NCBI RefSeq assembly: GCF_045999315.1
Contig: NZ_CP174607.1
Span: 2,542,001-2,606,000 of the forward strand
DNA length: 64,000 nt
From: Peredibacter sp045999315
Lineage (GTDB): Bacteria; Bdellovibrionota; Bacteriovoracia; Bacteriovoracales; Bacteriovoracaceae
Direction: 5' to 3'
Part shown: piece by piece, positions 27,913 through 35,502 of the stretch
How the letters are laid out: the number at the start of each line of letters is the position of its first letter
How positions within the stretch are numbered: the first letter of the stretch is position 1
Notes under the pieces: generated by a model
The model's database searches: none
What the model was told of the DNA's origin: nothing
What the model saw: the letters and a program-made list of their open reading frames with translations, nothing else
Position numbers and translations under genes: made by a program

Positions 27913-28538
27913 GAATTTTTGCACGATTTGTTCTTTATCGTCTGATTCTTAGACCCTTTCTTTCGCTTATCATTGGAGTGAAATTTCCCAAAGCTTCTTC
28001 ATTCCCTGAAGGACAATTTATTCTGGTTTCCAATCATAATTCCCATCTTGATACGGTTTCCCTTTTGTGCTCACTTCCCGTGAATCGTTTGGGAGATGTT
28101 CATCCGGCGGCGGCGGCCGATTACTTTGCCCGTAACAAGGTCATGGCCACGCTATGTGAGTTCTTTTTGAATACGGTATTTGTCAGAAGAAAAGGCGAGG
28201 GTGGACAAATTTTAAAACCACTTGATGAACTTGATATGCATGTGAAGGCAGGGAAATCACTCATTCTTTTTCCCGAGGGGACGAGAGGGCTTCCAGAGCA
28301 AATCACAGACTTTAAGTGCGGGGCCGCTGTTCTTTTACAAAGAAATCCCCATGTGAAGCTTGTTCCGGTCTTTATGATTGGAATGGGTAAAGCAATGCCC
28401 AAAGGGGGACTTCCTATTCCCTCGGAATGTGAGATCAGAATCGGCAAGTCATCCATTGATGAGACGACCCGAAATCGTCCTGTGATGGAACTCACCGCAT
28501 TTATTCAAGATGAAGTATTACGTTTGAAGGAAATATGA
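27909..28538 (+). CDS. plsC: 1-acylglycerol-3-phosphate acyltransferase family
   Basis: This 209-residue enzyme has the acyltransferase boxes NHNSHLD (H43, D48) and FPEGTRG (E123). It belongs to the PlsC family that acylates lysophosphatidic acid to phosphatidate, the substrate for the upstream CdsA. An N-terminal hydrophobic helix suits membrane association. Start and stop overlap the flanking genes by four bases. A variant acting on another lysolipid cannot be excluded. Confidence 0.9.
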   Translation: MRIFARFVLYRLILRPFLSLIIGVKFPKASSFPEGQFILVSNHNSHLDTVSLLCSLPVNRLGDVHPAAAADYFARNKVMATLCEFFLNTVFVRRKGEGGQILKPLDELDMHVKAGKSLILFPEGTRGLPEQITDFKCGAAVLLQRNPHVKLVPVFMIGMGKAMPKGGLPIPSECEIRIGKSSIDETTRNRPVMELTAFIQDEVLRLKEI

Positions 28539-28888
28539 GTAATCAAACCTGGCCCATCATTTTAAATTTTATTGCTTCATTATTAGGTGCCGTCGGGCAG
28601 TGGTTGTATAAACTCGGAGCGAAGGACCTTAAAGAAGTTCCCATCTATAAGAATCTTCCCTTCTTGGGTGGAATGTTTTCCTTTGTCATTGTCATGGGTT
28701 TGTTTATGGTCGCTTTCCGCCTTGGTGGAAGAATCTCGGTGACCTTTCCAGTTTACGCTTTGACTTTCGTCTGGGGAACTATGATTGGTGTGTTTGTTGA
28801 TAAAGAACCATTCAATTCCATTCAGGCCCTTGGTGTGGGCCTGGTCTTTGTCGGAGTCGCGATTGTAGGTGGAATGGCCACCCGTTAG
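28535..28888 (+). CDS. Small four-helix transporter (EamA/SMR-like)
   Basis: The 117-residue protein has four hydrophobic segments and the ...PVYALTFVWGTMIG...GVGLVFVGVAIVGG pattern of half-size EamA/SMR-like transporters. Proteins of this size dimerise; some flip lipid-linked precursors (ArnE/ArnF). Being the last gene of a phospholipid operon (4-base overlap), it may move a lipid or its precursor across the inner membrane, which is inference. Its stop shares bases with the convergent lipoprotein gene. Confidence 0.7.
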   Translation: MSNQTWPIILNFIASLLGAVGQWLYKLGAKDLKEVPIYKNLPFLGGMFSFVIVMGLFMVAFRLGGRISVTFPVYALTFVWGTMIGVFVDKEPFNSIQALGVGLVFVGVAIVGGMATR

Positions 28889-29766
28889 ATATGTCCCGTC
28901 TCGGTTGGTTCAACCTCATTATCATCTTCCCCGTAGTTTCCACCGGTGGTGGTGGTAGTAGAAGAGGAAGCGAAGTCTGCTCCATCATCTGACCCACTTG
29001 ATCCTCCGATGGTCTCTCCACCGGGGTATCGGATTCCCGTTTGATCATTATCAATCCTACCCGGAACAGAAGTGAGCTTTTGAATCACTCCGCAAGCGAC
29101 AGGGATGGCCTGAAAATTTGTCAGCCTTCCACGAGGAGCGACCGTCTCAGGAAGCGGGATGTCCTTTGATACTCCAGTGATGATCACTACATTGCCTGTG
29201 AGTTGAAGTGTCTCAGTGGGAGCAAGTTTGGCGAAATCGTCTTGAAGATTAATGTCCTCATCTTTTAAATCACTCATGAGTTTTTCAAAATTCGCCACTT
29301 GTGAATAAAAATAATATCCATATTCATCGGCCACAGGAAAAGTTCCCCATCCCATGCGTTGAGAGTTTAGATCTTCATCCAATGGCACAATGATTTCTTT
29401 ATAAACTTCAGCGCCTTCAACCGCATCAATATACCCGTCACGATTGAGATCATCTTCTATCGTTGGACATCTTTTTCCCACGTGAATGTTCTGCACATGG
29501 AGAATGGAAGAAGGTCCCGCAGAAAAACGTACATCCGCAATAAACTCATTTCTCTCTCTCACGATCGTGAGCGAGCCATTAAGATCTTTTGCGAGAGTCG
29601 GATTCACTGGTTTTAGAAGGGCCTGATAGGTCCCCATCATTTCGCTCTCCAGGGGATTGGGAGTAGGAAGCTGCTCTGCTTGGTTAGAATCACTTCCTCC
29701 ACCGCCGCCGGTACAAGAGATGAGTGAAGACAGAAGAAGTAAGTGAGAAATTGCTTTACGATTCAT
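28885..29766 (-). CDS. EF-hand-type lipoprotein, paralogue 2
   Basis: This 293-residue lipoprotein has lipobox LISC (C18) and a poly-Gly linker. The family domain is clear: YQALLKPVN, CPTIEDDLNRDGYIDAVEG (a full DxNxDG EF-hand-like loop), VPLDEDLNSQ, VVIITGV and IPVACG. The C-terminal tail is Ser/Thr/Gly/Asp-rich but not repeated. It starts eight bases after the protein-glutaminase-like gene ends, so the two form an operon. Probably calcium-binding and outer-membrane anchored; function unknown. Confidence 0.85.
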   Translation of the reverse strand: MNRKAISHLLLLSSLISCTGGGGGSDSNQAEQLPTPNPLESEMMGTYQALLKPVNPTLAKDLNGSLTIVRERNEFIADVRFSAGPSSILHVQNIHVGKRCPTIEDDLNRDGYIDAVEGAEVYKEIIVPLDEDLNSQRMGWGTFPVADEYGYYFYSQVANFEKLMSDLKDEDINLQDDFAKLAPTETLQLTGNVVIITGVSKDIPLPETVAPRGRLTNFQAIPVACGVIQKLTSVPGRIDNDQTGIRYPGGETIGGSSGSDDGADFASSSTTTTTGGNYGEDDNEVEPTETGHI

Positions 29767-29774
29767 GGCCCCTC

Positions 29775-30617
29775 CTAGAGAGTAATGTCCATGGCCTCAG
29801 AAAAGGCCTGTTTAACTTCTGGTTCTATCCAAGAGCTTTTTTCAATTCCGGTCAAATCTCTTTGCTCAAGATCAACCGGTTGGTAGTAGTACATGCTGGA
29901 CTTCATCACAAAACAGGTCGCACTTTCGGGAAAATTGGCGTGATCGGAATACTTTTCCACCACAGGACAATCTGCATAATCTCGCATGAAAATGTCCGTC
30001 CAAGTTTTAAGCTTAATTGGCCCACGAGCGTATTTCACATCCATGATTCGCTCTTTCACGTCACCGTTGATATTGACGTGGACCATCGGCGAAACGTGAA
30101 ACCACCACTGAAATTTATATTTACGAATGTATTTACGGGTAAAAAATAACCAGGCCTTGGACGAATAAAGCTGATGCTTAATTCTCCAGTCATAGGCCCA
30201 CACGTGAGCACGATTGAAGCACTGTGATTCTTTTGGATTGGTGCGTGCTTCATAGAAGAAGACGCGGGCCTGATCCATCGACTTTAAATATGAGGGTTGA
30301 TAAGGAGCGTCTGCAAATGGCAGCATCTTAACTTCTGAAGTCGTAGTGGGTGCCGGAATTTCTTCCAGTGTCAGAATTTCTCTTTTTTCGTTCAGTGTAA
30401 TAAGGAACCAGGTCTTTTTCTTGATGGCCTCTCGCACCTGAAGGAGAATATTCTTGTCCCAGGTCTTAAATCTCACCACGTCACCACTGGTAAGAAAAAT
30501 CAGGGGCTCTTCATTACCTTGAACGCCCATATCTATATCATGTATCTGGGTTGATAGTTGAGTATTGGCCATGATGGGAAACGAGATGATGAGGAGAAGC
30601 AGAAACAGAAAGCGCAT
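29775..30617 (-). CDS. Secreted protein-glutaminase-like enzyme
   Basis: The product is 280 residues from ATG 30617, which has GGGAGG upstream; an upstream ATG at 30653 is less likely. Signal peptide MRFLFLLLLIISFPIMA. The catalytic core reads SQCFNRAHVWA (C133), WWFHVSPMV (H174) and RIMD (D193). The spacing of 41 and 19 residues is close to the Cys-His-Asp triad of Chryseobacterium protein-glutaminase (41 and 20, from memory). Those enzymes deamidate protein glutamines. The N-terminal ~110 residues may be a propeptide. It leads an operon with an EF-hand-type lipoprotein. A transglutaminase or protease activity on the same fold is possible. Confidence 0.72.
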   Translation of the reverse strand: MRFLFLLLLIISFPIMANTQLSTQIHDIDMGVQGNEEPLIFLTSGDVVRFKTWDKNILLQVREAIKKKTWFLITLNEKREILTLEEIPAPTTTSEVKMLPFADAPYQPSYLKSMDQARVFFYEARTNPKESQCFNRAHVWAYDWRIKHQLYSSKAWLFFTRKYIRKYKFQWWFHVSPMVHVNINGDVKERIMDVKYARGPIKLKTWTDIFMRDYADCPVVEKYSDHANFPESATCFVMKSSMYYYQPVDLEQRDLTGIEKSSWIEPEVKQAFSEAMDITL

Positions 30618-30888
30618 AAAACCTCCCATGGTTATGCGAAAAATCAGGAGCAATATTGTCTGAAAAAGAGCGGCCCTGTCATCTAAAGCCTAACCAAAGC
30701 TCACACAGTTACTGCACCTGCATTAGGTACAACGCTCATAAACATAGTAATAAAGTTAGAGCAGAGAGAAGGACCGGACCTGCTTAACTTTAGTGGAATT
30801 CAACACTTCATTTCATGACTGAATTTCATTTTTTCTGTACGGGCCAAGCGACATTGGTTCATCATGCTTGGATGGCAAGGAGGACGCT

Positions 30889-31311
30889 ATGTTAGAAAAT
30901 TATCAATACCAGGATATGAATCATCATCCTTCCTTCAAAGAACTCCAGTCGGAGCTGTTTCCACAAAGACGCAAAAAAATCATGGTGATTGATGATGATC
31001 AGGATTTTAGACTCTCTGTGTGTGAACTTCTGGTTGATGAAGGATTCAGTGTTACAACCGCAAAAGATGGTGAGACAGGTCTAAATAGTCTGATCCACCA
31101 GCCAGATTTACCTGACTTGATCTTGGTGGATTTGATGATGCCTGTGAAAAGTGGTTTGGAATTCCGACGCGAGCAACTTCAGCTCGATGAGATATCCGAT
31201 ATTCCTGTCATGTTCATGACAGGCCACGGTTACGTTGATGGAGAAAGGTGTCTCCTGAAGCCATTTGATGAGAGAGAATTTATTGCTGAGATTAAAAGAA
31301 GTATCGTATAA
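30889..31311 (+). CDS. Stand-alone response regulator receiver
   Basis: This 140-residue receiver-domain protein starts at ATG 30889, preceded by AAGGAGGACGCT. Acidic pair in VIDDDQD, phosphoacceptor Asp in LILVDLMMP, switch Thr in MTGHG, and conserved Lys in LLKPFD. There is no output domain, so it acts by protein contact or in a phosphorelay. A ~35-residue N-terminal extension precedes the receiver. The partner kinase is not adjacent. Confidence 0.9.
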   Translation: MLENYQYQDMNHHPSFKELQSELFPQRRKKIMVIDDDQDFRLSVCELLVDEGFSVTTAKDGETGLNSLIHQPDLPDLILVDLMMPVKSGLEFRREQLQLDEISDIPVMFMTGHGYVDGERCLLKPFDEREFIAEIKRSIV

Positions 31312-31317
31312 AAAGAC

Positions 31318-31339
31318 AGGCCACTCATTCGAGTGGCCT
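31318..31339. terminator. Bidirectional terminator hairpin
   Basis: AGGCCACTC and GAGTGGCCT pair perfectly over a four-base ATTC loop, seven bases after the receiver gene stop. TTCTTC follows on the plus strand and an A-rich stretch precedes it, so it can also end the convergent micro-ORF. Confidence 0.75.
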
Positions 31340-31368
31340 TCTTCAATGTTTATATTTGTGAGAAACGT

Positions 31369-31440
31369 TTAATGGCCTGGACTGAAATCTTGACGGTGAA
31401 ACTTCCAAGCACGACCTTCATAAAGTTTGGATAATCTCAT
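31369..31440 (-). CDS. Candidate 23-residue peptide
   Basis: ATG 31440 opens a 23-codon frame ending in TAA. It is preceded by a full AAAGGAGG Shine-Dalgarno eight bases upstream, and the convergent terminator at 31318-31339 follows. The peptide MRLSKLYEGRAWKFHRQDFS... is basic and aromatic. I know no homologue. The ribosome site is the main evidence. Confidence 0.4.
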   Translation of the reverse strand: MRLSKLYEGRAWKFHRQDFSPGH

Positions 31441-31487
31441 AAAAAACGTTCCTCCTTTATCCAAGTTGAATGTCCGGGATGTGCTGA

Positions 31488-31700
31488 TTATAAGTGGAAA
31501 ACGTCTCTGAGAAATTTCTTACGAACTTTCTCGTATTTATCCTGCCACCACTGACCATAAAAAACCTCACTTAGCTCATTTTGCGTACAATTCTTGGCAA
31601 GAGACCAAAAGATGCGCCTAGGGAATGTTTCAAATTGCCCCTTTTCTTCATAATTACAAGGATTTCGTTTCGGCAGGGGCTTTGCACTCTTAGAGGAGGA
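31488..31700 (-). pseudogene. Open frame without a standard start, possible gene remnant
   Basis: This minus-strand frame of 70 sense codons contains no ATG, GTG or TTG. Its translation nevertheless looks protein-like: FETFPRRIFWSLAKN, then YGQWWQDKYEKVRKKF near the C-terminus, rich in Trp, Tyr and basic residues. It begins at a stop codon at 31703 and underlies the σ54 promoter of the BON operon. It may be the 3' remnant of a gene whose start was lost, or use a CTG (codon 9). The rest of the 31340-31670 gap shows nothing else. Confidence 0.3.
31671..31686 (+). promoter_or_regulatory. σ54-type promoter of the BON operon
   Basis: CGGCAGGGGCTTTGCA has GG at 31672, GC at 31684 and the TTGCA box. 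The predicted start near 31697 leaves about 26 bases of leader containing GGAGGAG before the first BON gene. Confidence 0.65.
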
Positions 31701-31722
31701 TTAACTTTCTCAAGGAGGAGAT

Positions 31723-32325
31723 ATGGGCCGCACTCAGTCTGGCAAAGATCAACGCGAGTTTTCACGTTCACAAGACTCAGATTATTTTGACGGGCCACGT
31801 TTCGATACAGACGGCTCATTTACTCACTCAAATTTTAGCTTCGATGAAAGGGGCCATGAGAAACGAGGAAGATTCTCGGGCCTCAATCGGTTTGGCGAAC
31901 AACGGGTCCATCACGATTCCTACCAGGATGATCAGTTTCGGAATGATTACGATCCGACCTATGAAGATGAATACGGCATGAGACATCCCTATGAACACGG
32001 CGGAAGACGTAACCGATGGTCGGACGATATTCGATCAGAGGCCTCACGTGAAAACCATTACGGCAAAGGACCTAAAGGATATCAGCGTTCTGATGGACGT
32101 ATCTTCGAAGACGCCTGTGAGATTCTCCTGGACAATCCTGAGGTCGATGCCAGTGAAATTGAAGTTAAAGTTAAAGACCAAGTGATCACGTTGGAAGGTG
32201 AAGTGATCAGTCGACATGATAAGCGATTAGCGGAGGAGTTGATCGAAGATATTACCGGTGTTGTGGATGTACAGAATCGCCTGAAGGTGAAGCAACAAAC
32301 AGAGGGCTGGATTCCAGGACTATGA
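31723..32325 (+). CDS. BON-domain protein 1
   Basis: This 200-residue protein has a disordered, Arg/Asp/Gly-rich first half. Then comes GKGPKGYQRSDGRIFEDAC at about 108-126 and a BON domain (about 125-195: EVDASEIEVKVKDQVITLEGEV...DITGVVDVQNRL). BON domains bind phospholipid or surfaces and occur in osmotic-stress proteins such as OsmY. No signal peptide is visible, so it is cytoplasmic or exported by another route. It is the first of three tandem BON genes behind a σ54-type promoter, with an AAGGAGGAG ribosome site. Confidence 0.88.
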   Translation: MGRTQSGKDQREFSRSQDSDYFDGPRFDTDGSFTHSNFSFDERGHEKRGRFSGLNRFGEQRVHHDSYQDDQFRNDYDPTYEDEYGMRHPYEHGGRRNRWSDDIRSEASRENHYGKGPKGYQRSDGRIFEDACEILLDNPEVDASEIEVKVKDQVITLEGEVISRHDKRLAEELIEDITGVVDVQNRLKVKQQTEGWIPGL

Positions 32326-32337
32326 AGAGAGGTCATT

Positions 32338-32838
32338 ATGGACAAGGAAAAACAAGATAAAAAACGCAATCTGCGTTTAGTTGAAAAATTTGATAGTGAT
32401 GACTATTCCCGTTTTTCGGCCCCTGATTATTTAGAAAGTCATCTTGAAGACAATGTTCACTATTTGAATTCAGATGCAGAACGATTAGAAAATTCCGGTC
32501 TTAGTGGCGAGACGGAAGAGACCGGGTCTCATCCGAATTTTTCCGGTATAGGACCCAAGGGCTACAAGCGTTCAGATGAAAAAATTTACGAAGATGTTTG
32601 TGAGGCCCTTATGAGGCATCGGGCGATTGATGCCAGCAACATCATTGTGAAAGTTTCTTCAGGGACTGTGAATCTCTCAGGGAAGATTGAAAACAGAGGA
32701 ATTAAAAAGCTGGCCGAATCCATTATAGAGAATATTCCTGGGGTCAAAGATGTGACGAATGAACTGGCAGTGATTCGCGGAGATCTAAGAATGGGGGGCC
32801 CTGAAGGCGTCACAAAAAAAGACCTTGGTATTACTTAA
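32338..32838 (+). CDS. BON-domain protein 2
   Basis: The product is 166 residues. A short acidic N-terminus leads to GIGPKGYKRSDEKIYEDVC (about 80-98) and a BON domain (IDASNIIVKVSSGTVNLSGKI...ENIPGVKDVTNELAV). It starts 12 bases after BON 1 in the same operon. The motif before the domain is nearly identical to its neighbours while the N-terminal half is not, so the linked motif-plus-BON unit is what is conserved. No export signal. Confidence 0.88.
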   Translation: MDKEKQDKKRNLRLVEKFDSDDYSRFSAPDYLESHLEDNVHYLNSDAERLENSGLSGETEETGSHPNFSGIGPKGYKRSDEKIYEDVCEALMRHRAIDASNIIVKVSSGTVNLSGKIENRGIKKLAESIIENIPGVKDVTNELAVIRGDLRMGGPEGVTKKDLGIT

Positions 32839-32847
32839 GGAGCAAGT

Positions 32848-33429
32848 ATGAAACGGAAAATTAATGATGGGGATCTTACAGGGATAAAAATGGATCGTTT
32901 GAGACATTCCCGGTTTGATATTGATCAGGGGCCCAGAAGAGAAGAAGGATATTATCGTACGGGCCGCAATTCTTTAAGCGGACCTTATAATGAAAATAGA
33001 GGTCGTCGTTCTGCGGAAGGCGTGTCCAATGATTGGGAAAGCAGTCCTTTTGAAGATGGTGAAATGAGTTCCTGGAACCGTCGTACAGGCTGGGACCGCT
33101 ATTATGATCGAAGTTATGACCGAGGTTATCGCAGTCATGGTGGAAGTCTGATTGGCCATGATCAAGGACATCGCGGGAAAGGACCGAAAGGCTATCGCAG
33201 AAATGATGAAAGCATCTATCAGGACGTTTGCGATATGCTGGCCAGAAGTCCCGATGTGGACGCTGAAGACATAGAAGTCACCGTCAAAGATGGGTGTGTT
33301 TTTCTCAATGGTTCAGTTCATGACCGTCAGATGAAAAAAATGGCCGAGTATGAGATTGAAAATATTTCAGGAGTTCGTGATGTTCAGAATCTTCTGAATC
33401 TGGGAAATGAAGAGCGCGAGTTACACTAA
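32848..33429 (+). CDS. BON-domain protein 3
   Basis: This 193-residue protein has an Arg/Tyr/Gly-rich, low-complexity first half (YYDRSYDRGYRSHGG), then GKGPKGYRRNDESIYQDVC and a BON domain ending VRDVQNLLNL. It is the third and last gene of the operon; GGAGC precedes the ATG and a strong terminator follows at 33434. The basic, Tyr-rich head could bind nucleic acid or condense, but that is conjecture. Confidence 0.88.
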   Translation: MKRKINDGDLTGIKMDRLRHSRFDIDQGPRREEGYYRTGRNSLSGPYNENRGRRSAEGVSNDWESSPFEDGEMSSWNRRTGWDRYYDRSYDRGYRSHGGSLIGHDQGHRGKGPKGYRRNDESIYQDVCDMLARSPDVDAEDIEVTVKDGCVFLNGSVHDRQMKKMAEYEIENISGVRDVQNLLNLGNEERELH

Positions 33430-33433
33430 ACGA

Positions 33434-33451
33434 AGGCGGGTCTGCCCGCCT
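33434..33451. terminator. Terminator after the BON operon
   Basis: AGGCGGG-TCTG-CCCGCCT is a perfect seven-base stem followed by TTCTT. It lies five bases after the BON 3 stop and also abuts the end of the convergent small gene. Confidence 0.85.
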
Positions 33452-33454
33452 TTC

Positions 33455-33685
33455 TTATTGATCCAATTCCAATTCATCTTCGTCAATGACCTTACGATCA
33501 ATTTGAATTTCATCGTCAGTGGTTGTTTCTGATGGAAGGCTTTGTCGTTCAATAACATCGTCCCGTCTAATTTCTTCTTCTCGTTGAATATCTGTATCAT
33601 CTGCCTTTCTGGTTTCATCTGCACGGTTACAGCTTGAAACTCCGGCAAGAGTCAACAAAGTGAGAAGGGCCATGATAGATTTCAT
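33455..33685 (-). CDS. Small acidic lipoprotein
   Basis: The gene encodes 76 residues from ATG 33685, with AAGGAG upstream. Signal sequence MKSIMALLTLLTLAGVSSC with lipobox VSSC (C19). The mature part is almost entirely Asp, Glu, Arg, Thr and Ser and is probably disordered. It is one of six small acidic exported proteins in the window. Function unknown. Confidence 0.75.
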   Translation of the reverse strand: MKSIMALLTLLTLAGVSSCNRADETRKADDTDIQREEEIRRDDVIERQSLPSETTTDDEIQIDRKVIDEDELELDQ

Positions 33686-33775
33686 AACTTTCTCCTTGGT
33701 TAATTTAATGAGAACTCTCATGGAGACAATAAGGTACTTAATATCGACCAAAACTCATTTGACGATTTTTGTCAT

Positions 33776-33791
33776 TGGTATTGGTTTTGCT
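33776..33791 (+). promoter_or_regulatory. σ54-type promoter of BON 4
   Basis: TGGTATTGGTTTTGCT has GG, ten bases, GC, with the TTGCT -12 box. The predicted start is near 33802, 24 bases before ATG 33826, which has an AAAGGA site. Confidence 0.5.
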
Positions 33792-33825
33792 CTTTTACCC
33801 TTGGGCCATTAGCAAAGGAAAATTT

Positions 33826-34359
33826 ATGGCAAATACCAATTATTCTCGAGACCGTGACACTCAGGAAAATTTAAATACTGACGGTAAATATGACAATACA
33901 GGAGAGTCTGAATTTTCCCGTGACAGTAGTGTTCCTTTTGATCAGGACGAGGTCCTGACTGAACGACATTATAATTTTAATTCTCCTCTGATTCGAGGAA
34001 GAGAGATCATGAGATCCCGTGCGAATGCGCCTGCATTTCGTGAACGCCCTGATTATCGTGGTAGAGGGCCTCGAGGTTATCGCCGTTCAGATGAGATCAT
34101 TAGAGAAGACGTAAGCGAAGCTCTCTATCGGAATAGTGAAGTGGACGCCTCTGATATTGAAGTTTTTGTTGCGGATGGACGGGTCACTCTAAAAGGGACA
34201 GTCAAAGATCGTCGTCAGAAAAAAATGGCAGAATCCGCCATTGAAGATCTGACCGGAGTTGATGATGTCTATAATGAATTGCGGCTAGAGGTAGCTGATT
34301 CTTCTCCGCCCAGAAAGTCCAAGGGACTTGTTGAGGACAATATTACAGGAATGAATTAA
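33826..34359 (+). CDS. BON-domain protein 4
   Basis: The product is 177 residues from ATG 33826 (AAAGGA upstream). An upstream TTG reading would start before the predicted transcript start and is rejected. An acidic, disordered head precedes GRGPRGYRRSDEIIREDVS and a BON domain (VDASDIEVFVADGRVTLKGTV...DLTGVDDVYNEL). It is a separate transcription unit from the three-gene BON operon but has the same promoter type and motif. No signal peptide. Confidence 0.88.
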   Translation: MANTNYSRDRDTQENLNTDGKYDNTGESEFSRDSSVPFDQDEVLTERHYNFNSPLIRGREIMRSRANAPAFRERPDYRGRGPRGYRRSDEIIREDVSEALYRNSEVDASDIEVFVADGRVTLKGTVKDRRQKKMAESAIEDLTGVDDVYNELRLEVADSSPPRKSKGLVEDNITGMN

Positions 34360-34414
34360 GGTCCCAAATTGCCACGTCACGAAGAGGAAATAACTGTTTA
34401 GAGTGGATTATTAA

Positions 34415-34430
34415 AGGCCCCGAGTTTGCA
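34415..34430 (+). promoter_or_regulatory. σ54-type promoter of lipoprotein paralogue 3
   Basis: AGGCCCCGAGTTTGCA has GG at 34416, GC at 34428 and TTGCA. The predicted start is near 34441, only about three bases before the ATG at 34444, implying a leaderless message. Confidence 0.55.
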
Positions 34431-34443
34431 CTTTTTGGCCTGG

Positions 34444-35082
34444 ATGAAATTCATCGTCTGGCCATTGGTGGTAGTCGCTCTCGCGATCTCTAGCTCCTGC
34501 GGTCATAACGAGTTTCCGCAGTATAAAGAGAAAGAAGTCATTACGCTTGAGAAAGAGCAGGGAAACTATCGGGCAGAATTTAAAGTCCTTAACAAAAAAT
34601 GGGCCGGCAAGGTCCGCGGCTATTCTATTTTATGGTTACGCGGCAACCAGTTTTATACTCGCGTAAGTATCACCACCCGCATGCCTTATGTTCAGCATCT
34701 TCAATACATTCATATGGGAACAAAATGTCCGGATCGCACGAGTGACATCAATCAAGATGGGATCATTGATTTTAATGAGGTCCAGGTATCCTCAGGAAGA
34801 ATTCTAGTTCCTCTCGATGGAGATCTGGCCACTCAGGCCGGAGGCACAGATGGATTCCCTCGCGCTGATGAAGAAGGGGCCTATGTTTATTATAGGGCCG
34901 CTTCCTTTCGAGAATTGATGATGGATCTGAGAGGAATACCCAATCATCAGTATGGCAAGATTCCTGAAGGAGGCGAAATTAAATTACAAGAACGAGTCAT
35001 CGTTATTTATGGAACTTCCGATAGCATGACAGTTCCCATTGCTTGCGGCGAAATCTTTGAAGACTATGATGCGGAAGAGTAA
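34444..35082 (+). CDS. EF-hand-type lipoprotein, paralogue 3
   Basis: This is a 212-residue lipoprotein of the four-member family. Signal sequence MKFIVWPLVVVALAISSSC (lipobox SSSC). Core: YRAEFKVLNKKW, CPDRTSDINQDGIIDFNE (complete EF-hand-like loop), VPLDGDLATQAGG, VIVIYGT and VPIACGEI. It lacks the long C-terminal linker of the others. I chose ATG 34444 because a TTG at 34426 sits inside the predicted promoter. No Shine-Dalgarno precedes 34444. Confidence 0.8.
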   Translation: MKFIVWPLVVVALAISSSCGHNEFPQYKEKEVITLEKEQGNYRAEFKVLNKKWAGKVRGYSILWLRGNQFYTRVSITTRMPYVQHLQYIHMGTKCPDRTSDINQDGIIDFNEVQVSSGRILVPLDGDLATQAGGTDGFPRADEEGAYVYYRAASFRELMMDLRGIPNHQYGKIPEGGEIKLQERVIVIYGTSDSMTVPIACGEIFEDYDAEE

Positions 35083-35340
35083 TTAGAAATCGCTCTCTGG
35101 TGATACATCATCCATGTTCCAATCTGTATGCTCATCATCTGGCTGCAGGACATCTTCCTGCCGCTCCAAATCGGCCTTTTCCATCTCTGTTTCGTTTAAA
35201 GGCATAGAATATTCGGAAGGGGTTCCTTCCTCGTCCAAGAGTGCTTCTTCATTGATATAGGCCATTTCCTGGGCGAATGAGCATGAGATAAAAGACGCCA
35301 GGGCAGCAATTAAAATGAATACTTTGAACATCGGCTTCAT
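35083..35340 (-). CDS. Small acidic secreted protein
   Basis: The gene encodes 85 residues from ATG 35340, with CAGGAGATCG upstream. Signal peptide MKPMFKVFILIAALASFISC; it could be processed at the Cys as a lipoprotein or after SFA. The mature part is Glu/Asp-rich and probably disordered. Its stop abuts the stop of the convergent lipoprotein gene with no gap. Function unknown. Confidence 0.7.
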   Translation of the reverse strand: MKPMFKVFILIAALASFISCSFAQEMAYINEEALLDEEGTPSEYSMPLNETEMEKADLERQEDVLQPDDEHTDWNMDDVSPESDF

Positions 35341-35502
35341 GTCGATCTCCTGTTTATTTAAGGGACAGCATAAGGGTCTGCGATTCATCATTGGTAGAGA
35401 GTACGCACAAGGAAATGACAACATTCTGAGTCACTTTGTGAGAGGGAAGACCGCTCTTTCAGGAGGTTATATTCAGAGAGTAAATTGCGATAAAATGAAG
35501 TC

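Noticed and set aside
30618..30888. Search for a promoter or RNA gene between the glutaminase-like gene and the receiver gene
   Set aside because: No -24/-12 element, tRNA-like fold or convincing σ70 boxes found.
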